NCBI GenBank assembly: GCA_030633795.1
Contig: DAOWCB010000121.1
Location: 1-5,493 of the forward strand
Direction: 5' to 3'
Source: Candidatus Aminicenantota bacterium
GTDB lineage: Bacteria; Acidobacteriota; Aminicenantia; Aminicenantales; Aminicenantaceae
DNA: 5,493 nucleotides
The notes beneath the pieces are model-generated. The model ran no database searches. It was not told the origin of the DNA and saw only the letters and a list, made by a program, of their open reading frames with translations. Position 1 is the first letter of the stretch; every line of letters begins with the position of its first letter. The translations under genes and the position numbers were made by a program. Shown here one piece after another: positions 1 through 5,451 of this stretch.

Positions 1-220
1 CTCGCGGGTATTCCTGAAGATCTTCTTTGAGACCGAATTGGGTGGGATTGATAAATATGCTGACGACTGTGCAATCTGTCCTCCGTAAGGATTCCCTCAC
101 AAGGCTTAAATGTCCCTCATGAAGAAAACCCATTGTGGATACAAAGCCAACACTCTTCCCAGAAAATTTCTGTTTGTTGATTGCCGCTTTAATCGCGTTT
201 ATTTTGGATAGAACTTCCAC
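1..220 (-). CDS. panC: Pantothenate synthetase (pantoate--beta-alanine ligase), N-terminal part
   Basis: PanC joins pantoate and beta-alanine using ATP, through a pantoyl-adenylate, in the last step of pantothenate synthesis in the cytoplasm. The first 73 codons are present; the rest lies beyond the left edge. Reading back from position 220 gives the family's nucleotidyltransferase motif as STMGFLHEGH (residues 28-37, with both HIGH-type histidines H34 and H37), then FINPTQFG (56-63), whose Gln binds pantoate in known structures, and EYPR (70-73). The start is a GTG at 218-220, 1 nt after the panB stop: no in-frame ATG precedes M30 of the core motif, and a purine-rich GAGAAAAAG tract that also encodes the end of PanB lies just upstream. 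Such close spacing suggests translational coupling with panB. One oddity is Ser28, where the family usually has Pro (PTMG). Identity is clear; only the exact start is slightly uncertain. Confidence 0.93.
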   Translation of the reverse strand, partial: MEVLSKINAIKAAINKQKFSGKSVGFVSTMGFLHEGHLSLVRESLRRTDCTVVSIFINPTQFGLKEDLQEYPR

Positions 221-221
221 G

Positions 222-1091
222 CTACTTTTTCTCTTTTTTCTCCAAGATTTGTTCCAGGACCTCTTTCTTTTTCAAGTGATAGGATTTGCTGTCGTCGGGG
301 AAAGTTCCCTCTTTTACATCTTCAATATACTCCCTGATGGCCTTGTTCAGACTGCCATGGATATCCACATATTTTTTGACAAACTTGGGAAGATAACCGT
401 TGGCATATCCAACAAGGTCATGAAACACTAATATCTGACCATCACAGTGAGGCCCTGCTCCGATACCGATGGTCGGAACGTTTCGCTTGAGTGTAATCTC
501 TCTTGCCAGTTCCATCGGAATACATTCCAGAACGATGCTAAAAACTCCTGCCTTTTCCAAATCTTCGGCATTTTGCATGATTTTTTTTGCCTCTTCTATC
601 TCTTTGCCTTTTACCTTGAACTGGCCGAGATGATAGATGGATTGAGGTGTCAATCCCACATGTCCCATCACCGGGATTTCAGCCTCCACAAGGGTTTCTA
701 TGAGCTTCAGCCTTTTTTGTGAAGCGCCTTCTATTTTAACGGCTTGGGCTCCAGCTTCTTTCAAAAAGCGTGATGCATTCCGGACCGTTTCATCCACGGA
801 CATATGGAAGGAAAAGTAAGGCATATCTCCCACAATCAAGGGCCTCTTAGCAGCTCTCACCACAGCTTTGGTATGATGGATCATTTCCTCCATCGTCACC
901 GGGATCGTGTTTTCGTAGCCTAGGACGACCATTCCCAGTGAATCCCCAACCAGGATGAGATCTATGCCAGCCTCATCAACAATTTTGGCGGTAGGAAAAT
1001 CATAGGCCGTCAGAGCGACAATCTTTTCCCCCTGTTGTTTTTTTTTGTGAAGATACGGGATGGTGATTTTTGGGATTTTATCTTCGGGCAT
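222..1091 (-). CDS. panB: 3-methyl-2-oxobutanoate hydroxymethyltransferase (ketopantoate hydroxymethyltransferase)
   Basis: PanB transfers a hydroxymethyl group from 5,10-methylene-tetrahydrofolate to 2-oxoisovalerate, giving ketopantoate, the committed step of pantothenate and CoA synthesis. With the start chosen here the protein has 289 residues, slightly longer than E. coli PanB (264), mainly through a charged, Lys-rich C-terminal tail. The TIM-barrel signatures are intact: VALTAYD near the N-terminus; VGDSLGM with metal-ligand Asp50; GDMPYFSF with Asp89; KIEGA with Glu121; GHVGLTPQS; and LECIP with the catalytic Glu189 (numbered from this start). The frame is open up to an ATG at 1127, but that codon has no Shine-Dalgarno, whereas the ATG at 1091 has AAAGGA 6 nt upstream and begins MPEDKIPKITIP, as PanB proteins usually do. 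It lies 56 nt after the kinase stop and is followed at once by panC, so it sits in the middle of a dNK-panB-panC operon. Confidence 0.95.
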   Translation of the reverse strand: MPEDKIPKITIPYLHKKKQQGEKIVALTAYDFPTAKIVDEAGIDLILVGDSLGMVVLGYENTIPVTMEEMIHHTKAVVRAAKRPLIVGDMPYFSFHMSVDETVRNASRFLKEAGAQAVKIEGASQKRLKLIETLVEAEIPVMGHVGLTPQSIYHLGQFKVKGKEIEEAKKIMQNAEDLEKAGVFSIVLECIPMELAREITLKRNVPTIGIGAGPHCDGQILVFHDLVGYANGYLPKFVKKYVDIHGSLNKAIREYIEDVKEGTFPDDSKSYHLKKKEVLEQILEKKEKK

Positions 1092-1097
1092 CTTTAA

Positions 1098-1103
1098 TCC
1101 TTT
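1098..1103 (-). promoter_or_regulatory. Ribosome binding site that sets the panB start
   Basis: AAAGGA on the minus strand, 6 nt before the ATG at 1089-1091. The alternative in-frame ATG at 1125-1127 is preceded by a sequence without any Shine-Dalgarno match, so this site favours the shorter PanB of 289 residues. Confidence 0.7.
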
Positions 1104-1109
1104 CTCCCC

Positions 1110-1133
1110 ATCTCGCCTGTACGTCATCGAGAT
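1110..1133 (-). repeat. Small inverted repeat in the dNK-panB intergenic leader
   Basis: ATCTCG and CGAGAT (1128-1133 and 1110-1115) form a 6-bp stem around a 12-nt loop just upstream of the panB Shine-Dalgarno. The stem is short and no U-tract follows, so it is not a terminator. It could be a minor processing or translation-modulating hairpin, or chance. Confidence 0.3.
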
Positions 1134-1147
1134 TGAGGTAAAGTAAT

Positions 1148-1813
1148 TTATTTATTGTATTTATTGGTCTTACTAAGAGGCACATAGAACAACGGGCTCT
1201 TTTTCATCTGTTTGATCTTATCGATGAGATCTAAAATCTCCTCTTCCCTATCGAAATCCAATTCATCGGCCCTCACCACGAGTAGGGGCGCAACTTGGTA
1301 GTTGAAGAAAAAATAGTCAAAGGCACCTAGGACATCCTCCAAATATTTCTCCGCAATATTCTTTTCCATTTCTGAACCTTCTTTGTTTATTCTCCTGAGC
1401 AAGGTAGGCAGGGAGATTTGAAGATATATGACCAAGTCCGGTTTGGCTACCCTCTCGGTAAGAATACTGTAAATCCTATCGTAAACGACGAGTTCGTCGT
1501 CTGTCAGAGTTTGATAAGCATAAATTTTGTCTTTTTCGAACATGTAGTCACAGATCACTCTTTCTTCGAAAAGGTCTCTCTGGAGAAGCCTTGACTGCTG
1601 ATGATATCTGTTCACCAAAAAAACCAACTGAGCGAGGAAAGCAGCCCCCTCCAGCTCATCATAAAAATCCTTGATATATGGATTTTCCAAGCGGTCAAAG
1701 ATAACTTTTCCACCTATTTTCTGTGCCAGGATGTTTGCCAGTCGGGTTTTCCCAGATTTCATAATTCCCTCTACAGCAATGTGCCTGAAGGGAATATCCT
1801 GTTTTGTTATCAT
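1148..1813 (-). CDS. Deoxynucleoside kinase, bacterial dGK/dAK family
   Basis: A 221-residue cytoplasmic P-loop kinase that probably phosphorylates a deoxynucleoside (purine type by family) to its 5'-monophosphate for salvage. Visible features are the Walker A loop GIMKSGKT (16-23), the substrate-site segment ENPYIKDFY (43-51), LVNRYHQQ (66-73), ICDYMFEKDKIYAY (87-100) at the place of the DRS-type motif, KPDLVIYLQ (124-132) ending the core strand, an Arg-rich LID (RRINKEGSE, 140-148), and the MKKSPLFYVPL tail (203-213) that resembles deltaproteobacterial members. Length fits the family (about 200-220). The Walker loop and the segment before ENPY differ from the usual forms. An in-frame TAG three codons upstream makes the ATG at 1813 the earliest start, although its Shine-Dalgarno is weak. 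It appears to lead an operon with panB and panC, an arrangement I recall from other Deltaproteobacteria, often with folK alongside; no folK is seen here. Substrate specificity cannot be told from sequence. Confidence 0.87.
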   Translation of the reverse strand: MITKQDIPFRHIAVEGIMKSGKTRLANILAQKIGGKVIFDRLENPYIKDFYDELEGAAFLAQLVFLVNRYHQQSRLLQRDLFEERVICDYMFEKDKIYAYQTLTDDELVVYDRIYSILTERVAKPDLVIYLQISLPTLLRRINKEGSEMEKNIAEKYLEDVLGAFDYFFFNYQVAPLLVVRADELDFDREEEILDLIDKIKQMKKSPLFYVPLSKTNKYNK

Positions 1814-1867
1814 TGTCTTAGGCTATACCTATACACCCGTATATCAAACCGTCATCGGAACAGCATA

Positions 1868-1896
1868 AAAATAGCGGATAATCAAGGATAAGTCAA
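1868..1896 (-). promoter_or_regulatory. Predicted sigma70-type promoter for dNK-panB-panC
   Basis: On the minus strand TTGACT (1891-1896, 5 of 6 consensus bases) is followed by exactly 17 nt and then TATTTT (1868-1873, 4 of 6). Transcription would begin near 1861, leaving a leader of about 47 nt that contains a small TATAC-GGGT-GTATA hairpin (1830-1843). The position, between the end of pspC and the kinase, is where a promoter for the left-hand unit would be expected. Prediction from sequence only. Confidence 0.5.
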
Positions 1897-1900
1897 ACGA

Positions 1901-1926
1901 TTAAAGGGGGACGTTAAAGGGGGACG
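1901..1926. repeat. Tandem 13-bp direct repeat ending in a GGGGACGTCCCC palindrome
   Basis: TTAAAGGGGGACG occurs twice back to back (1901-1913 and 1914-1926) with no mismatch. The second copy runs into TCCCC, so 1920-1931 is the perfect 12-bp palindrome GGGGACGTCCCC. G-run/C-run short palindromes of this look are common as dispersed intergenic (REP-like) elements in some genomes; whether this one is dispersed cannot be judged from one window. Confidence 0.8.
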
Positions 1927-1931
1927 TCCCC
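1907..1931 (-). terminator. Candidate hairpin terminator after pspC
   Basis: In the minus-strand transcript GGGGACGU (1931-1924) can pair perfectly with ACGUCCCC (1914-1907), an 8-bp GC-rich stem with a 9-nt loop starting 6 nt after the pspC stop. Only a short U-tract follows (CUUUAAUCGUUU), so efficiency may be low. The same bases also allow the smaller local palindrome at 1920-1931, a competing fold. Confidence 0.4.
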
Positions 1932-1937
1932 ATAATT

Positions 1938-2159
1938 TTATTTCTTCTTTTTAGTCGGAGGGGAGGCTTTCTCTTCAAGCGGAACAACGATCCACGCAAC
2001 AACGTAAAAAATCAACATCGGAAATATGGCCGTCATCAGAGTGAGAGCCACAAATATGAGCCGAACAAGAGTGGTGTCGATATCAAAATAATCTCCAAAT
2101 CCAGCACAAACGCCGCTGATCATTTTGTTTTCCTCAGAACGGGAAAGCTTTTTCGCCAT
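1938..2159 (-). CDS. PspC-domain small membrane protein
   Basis: A 73-residue protein made almost entirely of one PspC domain. It starts with a basic segment (MAKKLSRSEENK), followed by the hallmark MISGVCAGFGDYFDIDTTLVR (13-33), a hydrophobic stretch of about 27 residues (about 33-60) that should cross the inner membrane, the AWIVVP ending of the domain, and a short Lys-rich tail. In enterobacteria PspC takes part in the phage-shock envelope-stress response, but short stand-alone PspC proteins like this one are widespread and mostly uncharacterised, so the stress role is inference. The ATG at 2159 has AAAGGA 4 nt upstream. It lies 44 nt after the ALDH7 gene on the same strand and is probably the last gene of that transcript, being followed by a hairpin. 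No pspA, pspB or pspF is present in the window. Gene symbol withheld because orthology to enterobacterial pspC is not shown. Confidence 0.9.
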   Translation of the reverse strand: MAKKLSRSEENKMISGVCAGFGDYFDIDTTLVRLIFVALTLMTAIFPMLIFYVVAWIVVPLEEKASPPTKKKK

Positions 2160-2203
2160 TTATTCCTTTCTATACTGAATTACGAATATGACTGGATAAA
2201 GGT

Positions 2204-3727
2204 TCAATCCACGAATTTTATTCCCTGGGCCAGAGGGAGCTCCTTGGACCAGTTGATGGTGTTAGTCTGCCTCCGCATGTAACCTTTCCAAGCATCGGAC
2301 CCAGACTCTCTTCCGCCGCCGGTCTCCTTCTCCCCTCCGAAGGCTCCGCCGATTTCTGCTCCGGAGGTCCCGATATTAACGTTGGCAATCCCGCAATCCG
2401 AACCTTCATGGGAGAGGAATTTTTCGGCAGTCAAAAGATTTGTAGTAAAAACAGCACTTGACAGCCCCTGCGGAACTTCATTATGCAACTGGATGGCCTC
2501 CTCTATGTCCTCGTACTCCATAAAGTATAGAATCGGAGCGAAAGTTTCGATATGGACGATTTCCGTCTGTTTGGGCATTTTAACGATTGTGGGTTCGACA
2601 AACTGTTCGCCAAGATCAGAAAGACGATTTCCCCCGCAGAGGATTTCTCCACCCTGCTCTTTTGCCTTCTCCAGGGCTGCCAGCATGTCTTCAACCGCTC
2701 CTTTTGTCACCAGAGGTCCCATCAGAGTACCTTCTTCAATCGGATCCCCGGTGGTCACCTGTTTGTAGGCATTCACGATTCGTTCGGACAATTCAGAGGC
2801 GATGGACTTGTGCATGATAATACGCCGCGTTGACGTGCAGCGCTGTCCAGCCGTTCCCACAGCTCCGAAAAGGATGGAGCGCATCGCCATCTCCAGGTCG
2901 GCATCCTCAGCAACGATGACGGCATTATTGCCACCCAGCTCCAGTATTGTGCGGCCAAAACGCCGAGCCACAGCTTCGGATACGCGACGCCCCATTCTGG
3001 TCGACCCGGTGAATGAAATAAGCGGCAGCCTCGAATCGTTTATCATACGTTCCCCAACAACCGCTCCTCTTCCGATGGTAATGTTGAAAATTCCTTTCAG
3101 GCCATGATCAGCCATGACCTGATTTGCGATGTGCTGGATAGCGATAGCCGTTAATGGCGTCTGAGAAGATGGCTTCCAGACTGTGGTATCCCCACAGGCC
3201 GCAGCGATCGCCGCATTCCAGGCCCAAACCGCCACCGGAAAATTAAAGGCTGTAATAACACCGATGGCCCCTAGAGGGTGCCACTGCTCATACATTCTGT
3301 GTCCCGGGCGCTCGGAATGCATGCTCAAACCATAAAGCTGGCGGGAAAGTCCAATGGCGAAATCACATATATCGATCATCTCCTGAACTTCACCATGACC
3401 CTCAGCCCTTATCTTTCCCATCTCGAGAGTGACCAGATCTCCTAGAGGCTCTTTATTCTCTCTCAAAGCTTCTCCCAAATCCCTGACGATCAATCCCCTT
3501 TTTGGAGCTGGCATCATTCGCCAGGTCTTGAAGCCCTCCACGGCCAACTGCAAGACCTGATCGTAGGTTTTTTCCGTAGCTTGAATCACTTTGGCGATAG
3601 GGTCACCCGTCGTCGGATTAATCGAGACAATCTCCTCACCTGCAGGATCCTCGTACCAATCATCCGGGCCGGCGCAAGCGCCCACGTTAACATCTTTTAT
3701 CTGAAGTTTTTCAAGTATTTCTTTCAA
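2204..3727 (-). CDS. ALDH7/antiquitin-family aldehyde dehydrogenase, predicted alpha-aminoadipic semialdehyde dehydrogenase
   Basis: A 507-residue soluble NAD(P)-dependent dehydrogenase. The family oxidises L-2-aminoadipate 6-semialdehyde (in equilibrium with piperideine-6-carboxylate) to aminoadipate in lysine breakdown, and also acts on other aldehydes. The catalytic set is complete: Asn162 in AFNFP, Lys185 in WKPSS, Glu263 in LELGGNN, Cys297 in GTAGQRCTSTRR, and Glu394 in ETFAP. LELGGNN, ETFAPIL, the GEVQE-DICD-GLSR block (112-129) and the C-terminal SGSDAWKGYMRR to LPLAQGIKF are ALDH7 hallmarks, close to human antiquitin, and set it apart from generic ALDHs. The start is a TTG at 3727 with a strong Shine-Dalgarno 6 nt upstream; the next in-frame Met is residue 71, too late for the family. 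It follows pruA by 17 nt, so the two should share a transcript. Family assignment is firm; lysine-pathway substrate is inferred. Bacterial relatives are called amaB or pcd. Confidence 0.93.
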   Translation of the reverse strand: MKEILEKLQIKDVNVGACAGPDDWYEDPAGEEIVSINPTTGDPIAKVIQATEKTYDQVLQLAVEGFKTWRMMPAPKRGLIVRDLGEALRENKEPLGDLVTLEMGKIRAEGHGEVQEMIDICDFAIGLSRQLYGLSMHSERPGHRMYEQWHPLGAIGVITAFNFPVAVWAWNAAIAAACGDTTVWKPSSQTPLTAIAIQHIANQVMADHGLKGIFNITIGRGAVVGERMINDSRLPLISFTGSTRMGRRVSEAVARRFGRTILELGGNNAVIVAEDADLEMAMRSILFGAVGTAGQRCTSTRRIIMHKSIASELSERIVNAYKQVTTGDPIEEGTLMGPLVTKGAVEDMLAALEKAKEQGGEILCGGNRLSDLGEQFVEPTIVKMPKQTEIVHIETFAPILYFMEYEDIEEAIQLHNEVPQGLSSAVFTTNLLTAEKFLSHEGSDCGIANVNIGTSGAEIGGAFGGEKETGGGRESGSDAWKGYMRRQTNTINWSKELPLAQGIKFVD

Positions 3728-3733
3728 AGTTTT

Positions 3734-3740
3734 CTCCTCT
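3734..3740 (-). promoter_or_regulatory. Ribosome binding site that supports the TTG start of the ALDH7 gene
   Basis: AGAGGAG on the minus strand, 6 nt before TTG (3725-3727), inside the 17-nt gap after pruA. The strength and spacing of this site, with no other suitable start nearby, support the rare TTG initiation codon. Confidence 0.75.
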
Positions 3741-3744
3741 CGTT

Positions 3745-5373
3745 TTATTCTTCATCCATATACGGATAACGATAAGCCTTAGGCGGATTAAGATTTTCCT
3801 TGATGGTCCGTGCGCTAACCCAGCGAAGCAGGTTGAGGTAAGATCCAGCCTTGTCATTGGTTCCAGAGCCGCGAGCTCCTCCAAAAGGTTGCTGTCCCAC
3901 AACAGCTCCTGTTGGCTTATCATTGATGTAAAAGTTCCCAGCCGAATGGCGCAGGACCTTGGATGCTTGTCCAATGGCTTTTCGATCGAGGGCAAATATG
4001 GCACCGGTCAAAGCATAAGGCGAAGTCTTGTCACACATTTCAAGGGTCTGCGCATATTCCGACTCCGGATATACAAATAGGGTAAGAACCGGGCCAAAGA
4101 TTTCTTCTTCCATGAGCTTAAACTGCGGATTTGTGGTGACGACCACAGTGGGCTCGATGAAATACCCTTTGGAATCATCGTAGCTACCCCCGACGATGAT
4201 CTCTGCCTCGTTCGAGTTTTTCGCATAGTCAATATACTCCACAATACTGTCAAAGGCTGCCTTATCGATCACCGCACCCATAAACATAGAAAAATCGGTA
4301 ATATCTCCCATTTTGATCGTCTTGACCTGATCCACCAGACGTTCCTTCACAACGGGCCACAGACTCTGAGGGATGTAGGCTCGACTAACTGCGGAACATT
4401 TCTGTCCTTGGTATTCGAACGCACCTCTGACCAAGGCGGTAACCACAGCCTCCTCATCAGCCGAAGCATGAACAAAAATATAGTCTTTACCCCCAGTTTC
4501 GCCAACGATTCTCGGATAGGAACGGTAGTTCATGATGTTTCCACCGATGGTTTTCCACATGCCCTGGAATACGGCTGTACTCCCGGTAAAATGGACTCCG
4601 GCCAGATCACCTTTTTCCAGAACAGGATCGCCCACATATCGGCCTGGTCCCGGGATAAAATTAATCACACCATCGGGCAATCCGGCTTCTTTCCACAATT
4701 GCGTACAAAAATAGGCCGAATACACAGCAGAGGAAGCAGGTTTCCAGAGCACCACATTTCCCATCATAGCAGGAGATGTCGGAAGGTTTCCGGCAATGGA
4801 TGTGAAATTGAAGGGTGTCACAGCGAATACAAATCCCTCGAGGGCACGGTATTCCACATAATTCCAGCTGTCACCCATCGAATCAGGCTGTTCGGTATAG
4901 ATTTGATTCATGTAATACGGATTATAACGGTAAAAATCTATCAATTCACAAGCGGCATCGACTTCGGCTTGATGGGGGGTCTTGGATTGCCCGAGCATGG
5001 TCGATGCATTCAGAATGTCCCGGTATTTGGTTGCCAAAAGCTCTGCAGCTCTTAAAAACACCGAGGCACGCGAAATCCAATCCATTTCAGACCAATCTTT
5101 CCAGGCCTTTTTGGCCTCTCCTACAGCCATCTCGATTTCTTCTGGACCAGCTTTGTGATATTGAGCCAGAAGATGATTGTGGTCGTGCGGACAACGGCAG
5201 TCTGCCAAGTTCCCGGTCTTTACTTCTTTTCCCCCTATTATTAAGGGAATTTCCATCCTCTCACCAAGCAGTTTTTTAATCTGTGCCTTCAAAGACACCC
5301 TCTCGGGCATGCCTGGTGCAAAGCTGTACACTGGCTCATTCGAAGGGCGCGGAACCTTCACAATACCATTCAT
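3745..5373 (-). CDS. pruA: L-glutamate gamma-semialdehyde dehydrogenase (1-pyrroline-5-carboxylate dehydrogenase), ALDH4 type
   Basis: Oxidises glutamate 5-semialdehyde, the open form of P5C, to glutamate with NAD+, the second step of proline breakdown and the outlet of ornithine/arginine catabolism. The 542-residue protein resembles the stand-alone group-1 (human ALDH4A1-like) enzymes rather than the dehydrogenase half of PutA. Visible landmarks are TPFNFTSIAGNL with catalytic Asn189, LWKPAS with Lys211, HFTGST (261-266), VGETGGKD with general-base Glu292, EYQGQKCSAVSR with nucleophile Cys326, EEEIFGP with Glu424, and NFYINDKPTGAVVGQQPFGGARGSGTND (480-507) typical of ALDH4. Length agrees with the family (about 540-560). 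The ATG at 5373 has AGGAG 8 nt upstream. It heads a probable pruA-ALDH7-pspC operon. No proline dehydrogenase gene is complete here; one could lie beyond the right edge. An unusual feature is the CRCPHDHNH cluster at 59-67. Identity is near certain. Confidence 0.96.
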   Translation of the reverse strand: MNGIVKVPRPSNEPVYSFAPGMPERVSLKAQIKKLLGERMEIPLIIGGKEVKTGNLADCRCPHDHNHLLAQYHKAGPEEIEMAVGEAKKAWKDWSEMDWISRASVFLRAAELLATKYRDILNASTMLGQSKTPHQAEVDAACELIDFYRYNPYYMNQIYTEQPDSMGDSWNYVEYRALEGFVFAVTPFNFTSIAGNLPTSPAMMGNVVLWKPASSAVYSAYFCTQLWKEAGLPDGVINFIPGPGRYVGDPVLEKGDLAGVHFTGSTAVFQGMWKTIGGNIMNYRSYPRIVGETGGKDYIFVHASADEEAVVTALVRGAFEYQGQKCSAVSRAYIPQSLWPVVKERLVDQVKTIKMGDITDFSMFMGAVIDKAAFDSIVEYIDYAKNSNEAEIIVGGSYDDSKGYFIEPTVVVTTNPQFKLMEEEIFGPVLTLFVYPESEYAQTLEMCDKTSPYALTGAIFALDRKAIGQASKVLRHSAGNFYINDKPTGAVVGQQPFGGARGSGTNDKAGSYLNLLRWVSARTIKENLNPPKAYRYPYMDEE

Positions 5374-5423
5374 ATCTCTTTCTCCTTTTTTTTGTCTGAA
5401 TTATTCAAGTTTTAGAATCCAAC

Positions 5424-5429
5424 ATTATA
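5424..5429 (-). promoter_or_regulatory. Possible -10 box of the pruA promoter
   Basis: A perfect TATAAT on the minus strand, 50 bp upstream of the pruA ATG, in an AT-rich stretch; transcription would start near 5417. The -35 region at the right distance (about GTGAAG with a 17-nt spacer) matches the consensus poorly, so an activator or another sigma factor might be needed, or the box is chance in AT-rich DNA. Confidence 0.4.
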
Positions 5430-5451
5430 CATTAATAAAAACAATACTTCA

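Noticed and set aside
135..431. Plus-strand open frame with a hydrophobic, Phe/Leu-rich product resembling a membrane protein
   Set aside because: The hydrophobicity comes from reading the Lys/Glu-rich panB 3' end and panC start backwards (AAA/GAA become TTT/TTC). Both minus-strand genes are clearly real.
1092..1127. Twelve-residue longer N-terminus of PanB starting at the ATG at 1127
   Set aside because: No Shine-Dalgarno, residues unlike PanB N-termini, and the ATG at 1091 has a good site at the right distance.
1823..1843. Tandem CTATAC hexamers and a TATAC/GTATA hairpin in the kinase leader, considered as a riboswitch or operator
   Set aside because: The leader is only about 47 nt, the stem is 5 bp, and no known riboswitch core is recognisable; noted only as part of the promoter entry.
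1601..1891. Plus-strand open frame crossing the dNK start and its leader
   Set aside because: Mostly antisense to the kinase, no good ribosome site and no family resemblance; the non-overlapping part is better explained as leader and promoter.
4408..5055. Plus-strand open frame of 215 codons
   Set aside because: It lies wholly inside pruA on the opposite strand, has no recognisable domain, and its composition (many His, Arg, Ser) is typical of an antisense shadow of a conserved gene.
4815..5279. Plus-strand open frame of 154 codons
   Set aside because: Antisense to the N-terminal half of pruA and overlapping another shadow frame; no family features.
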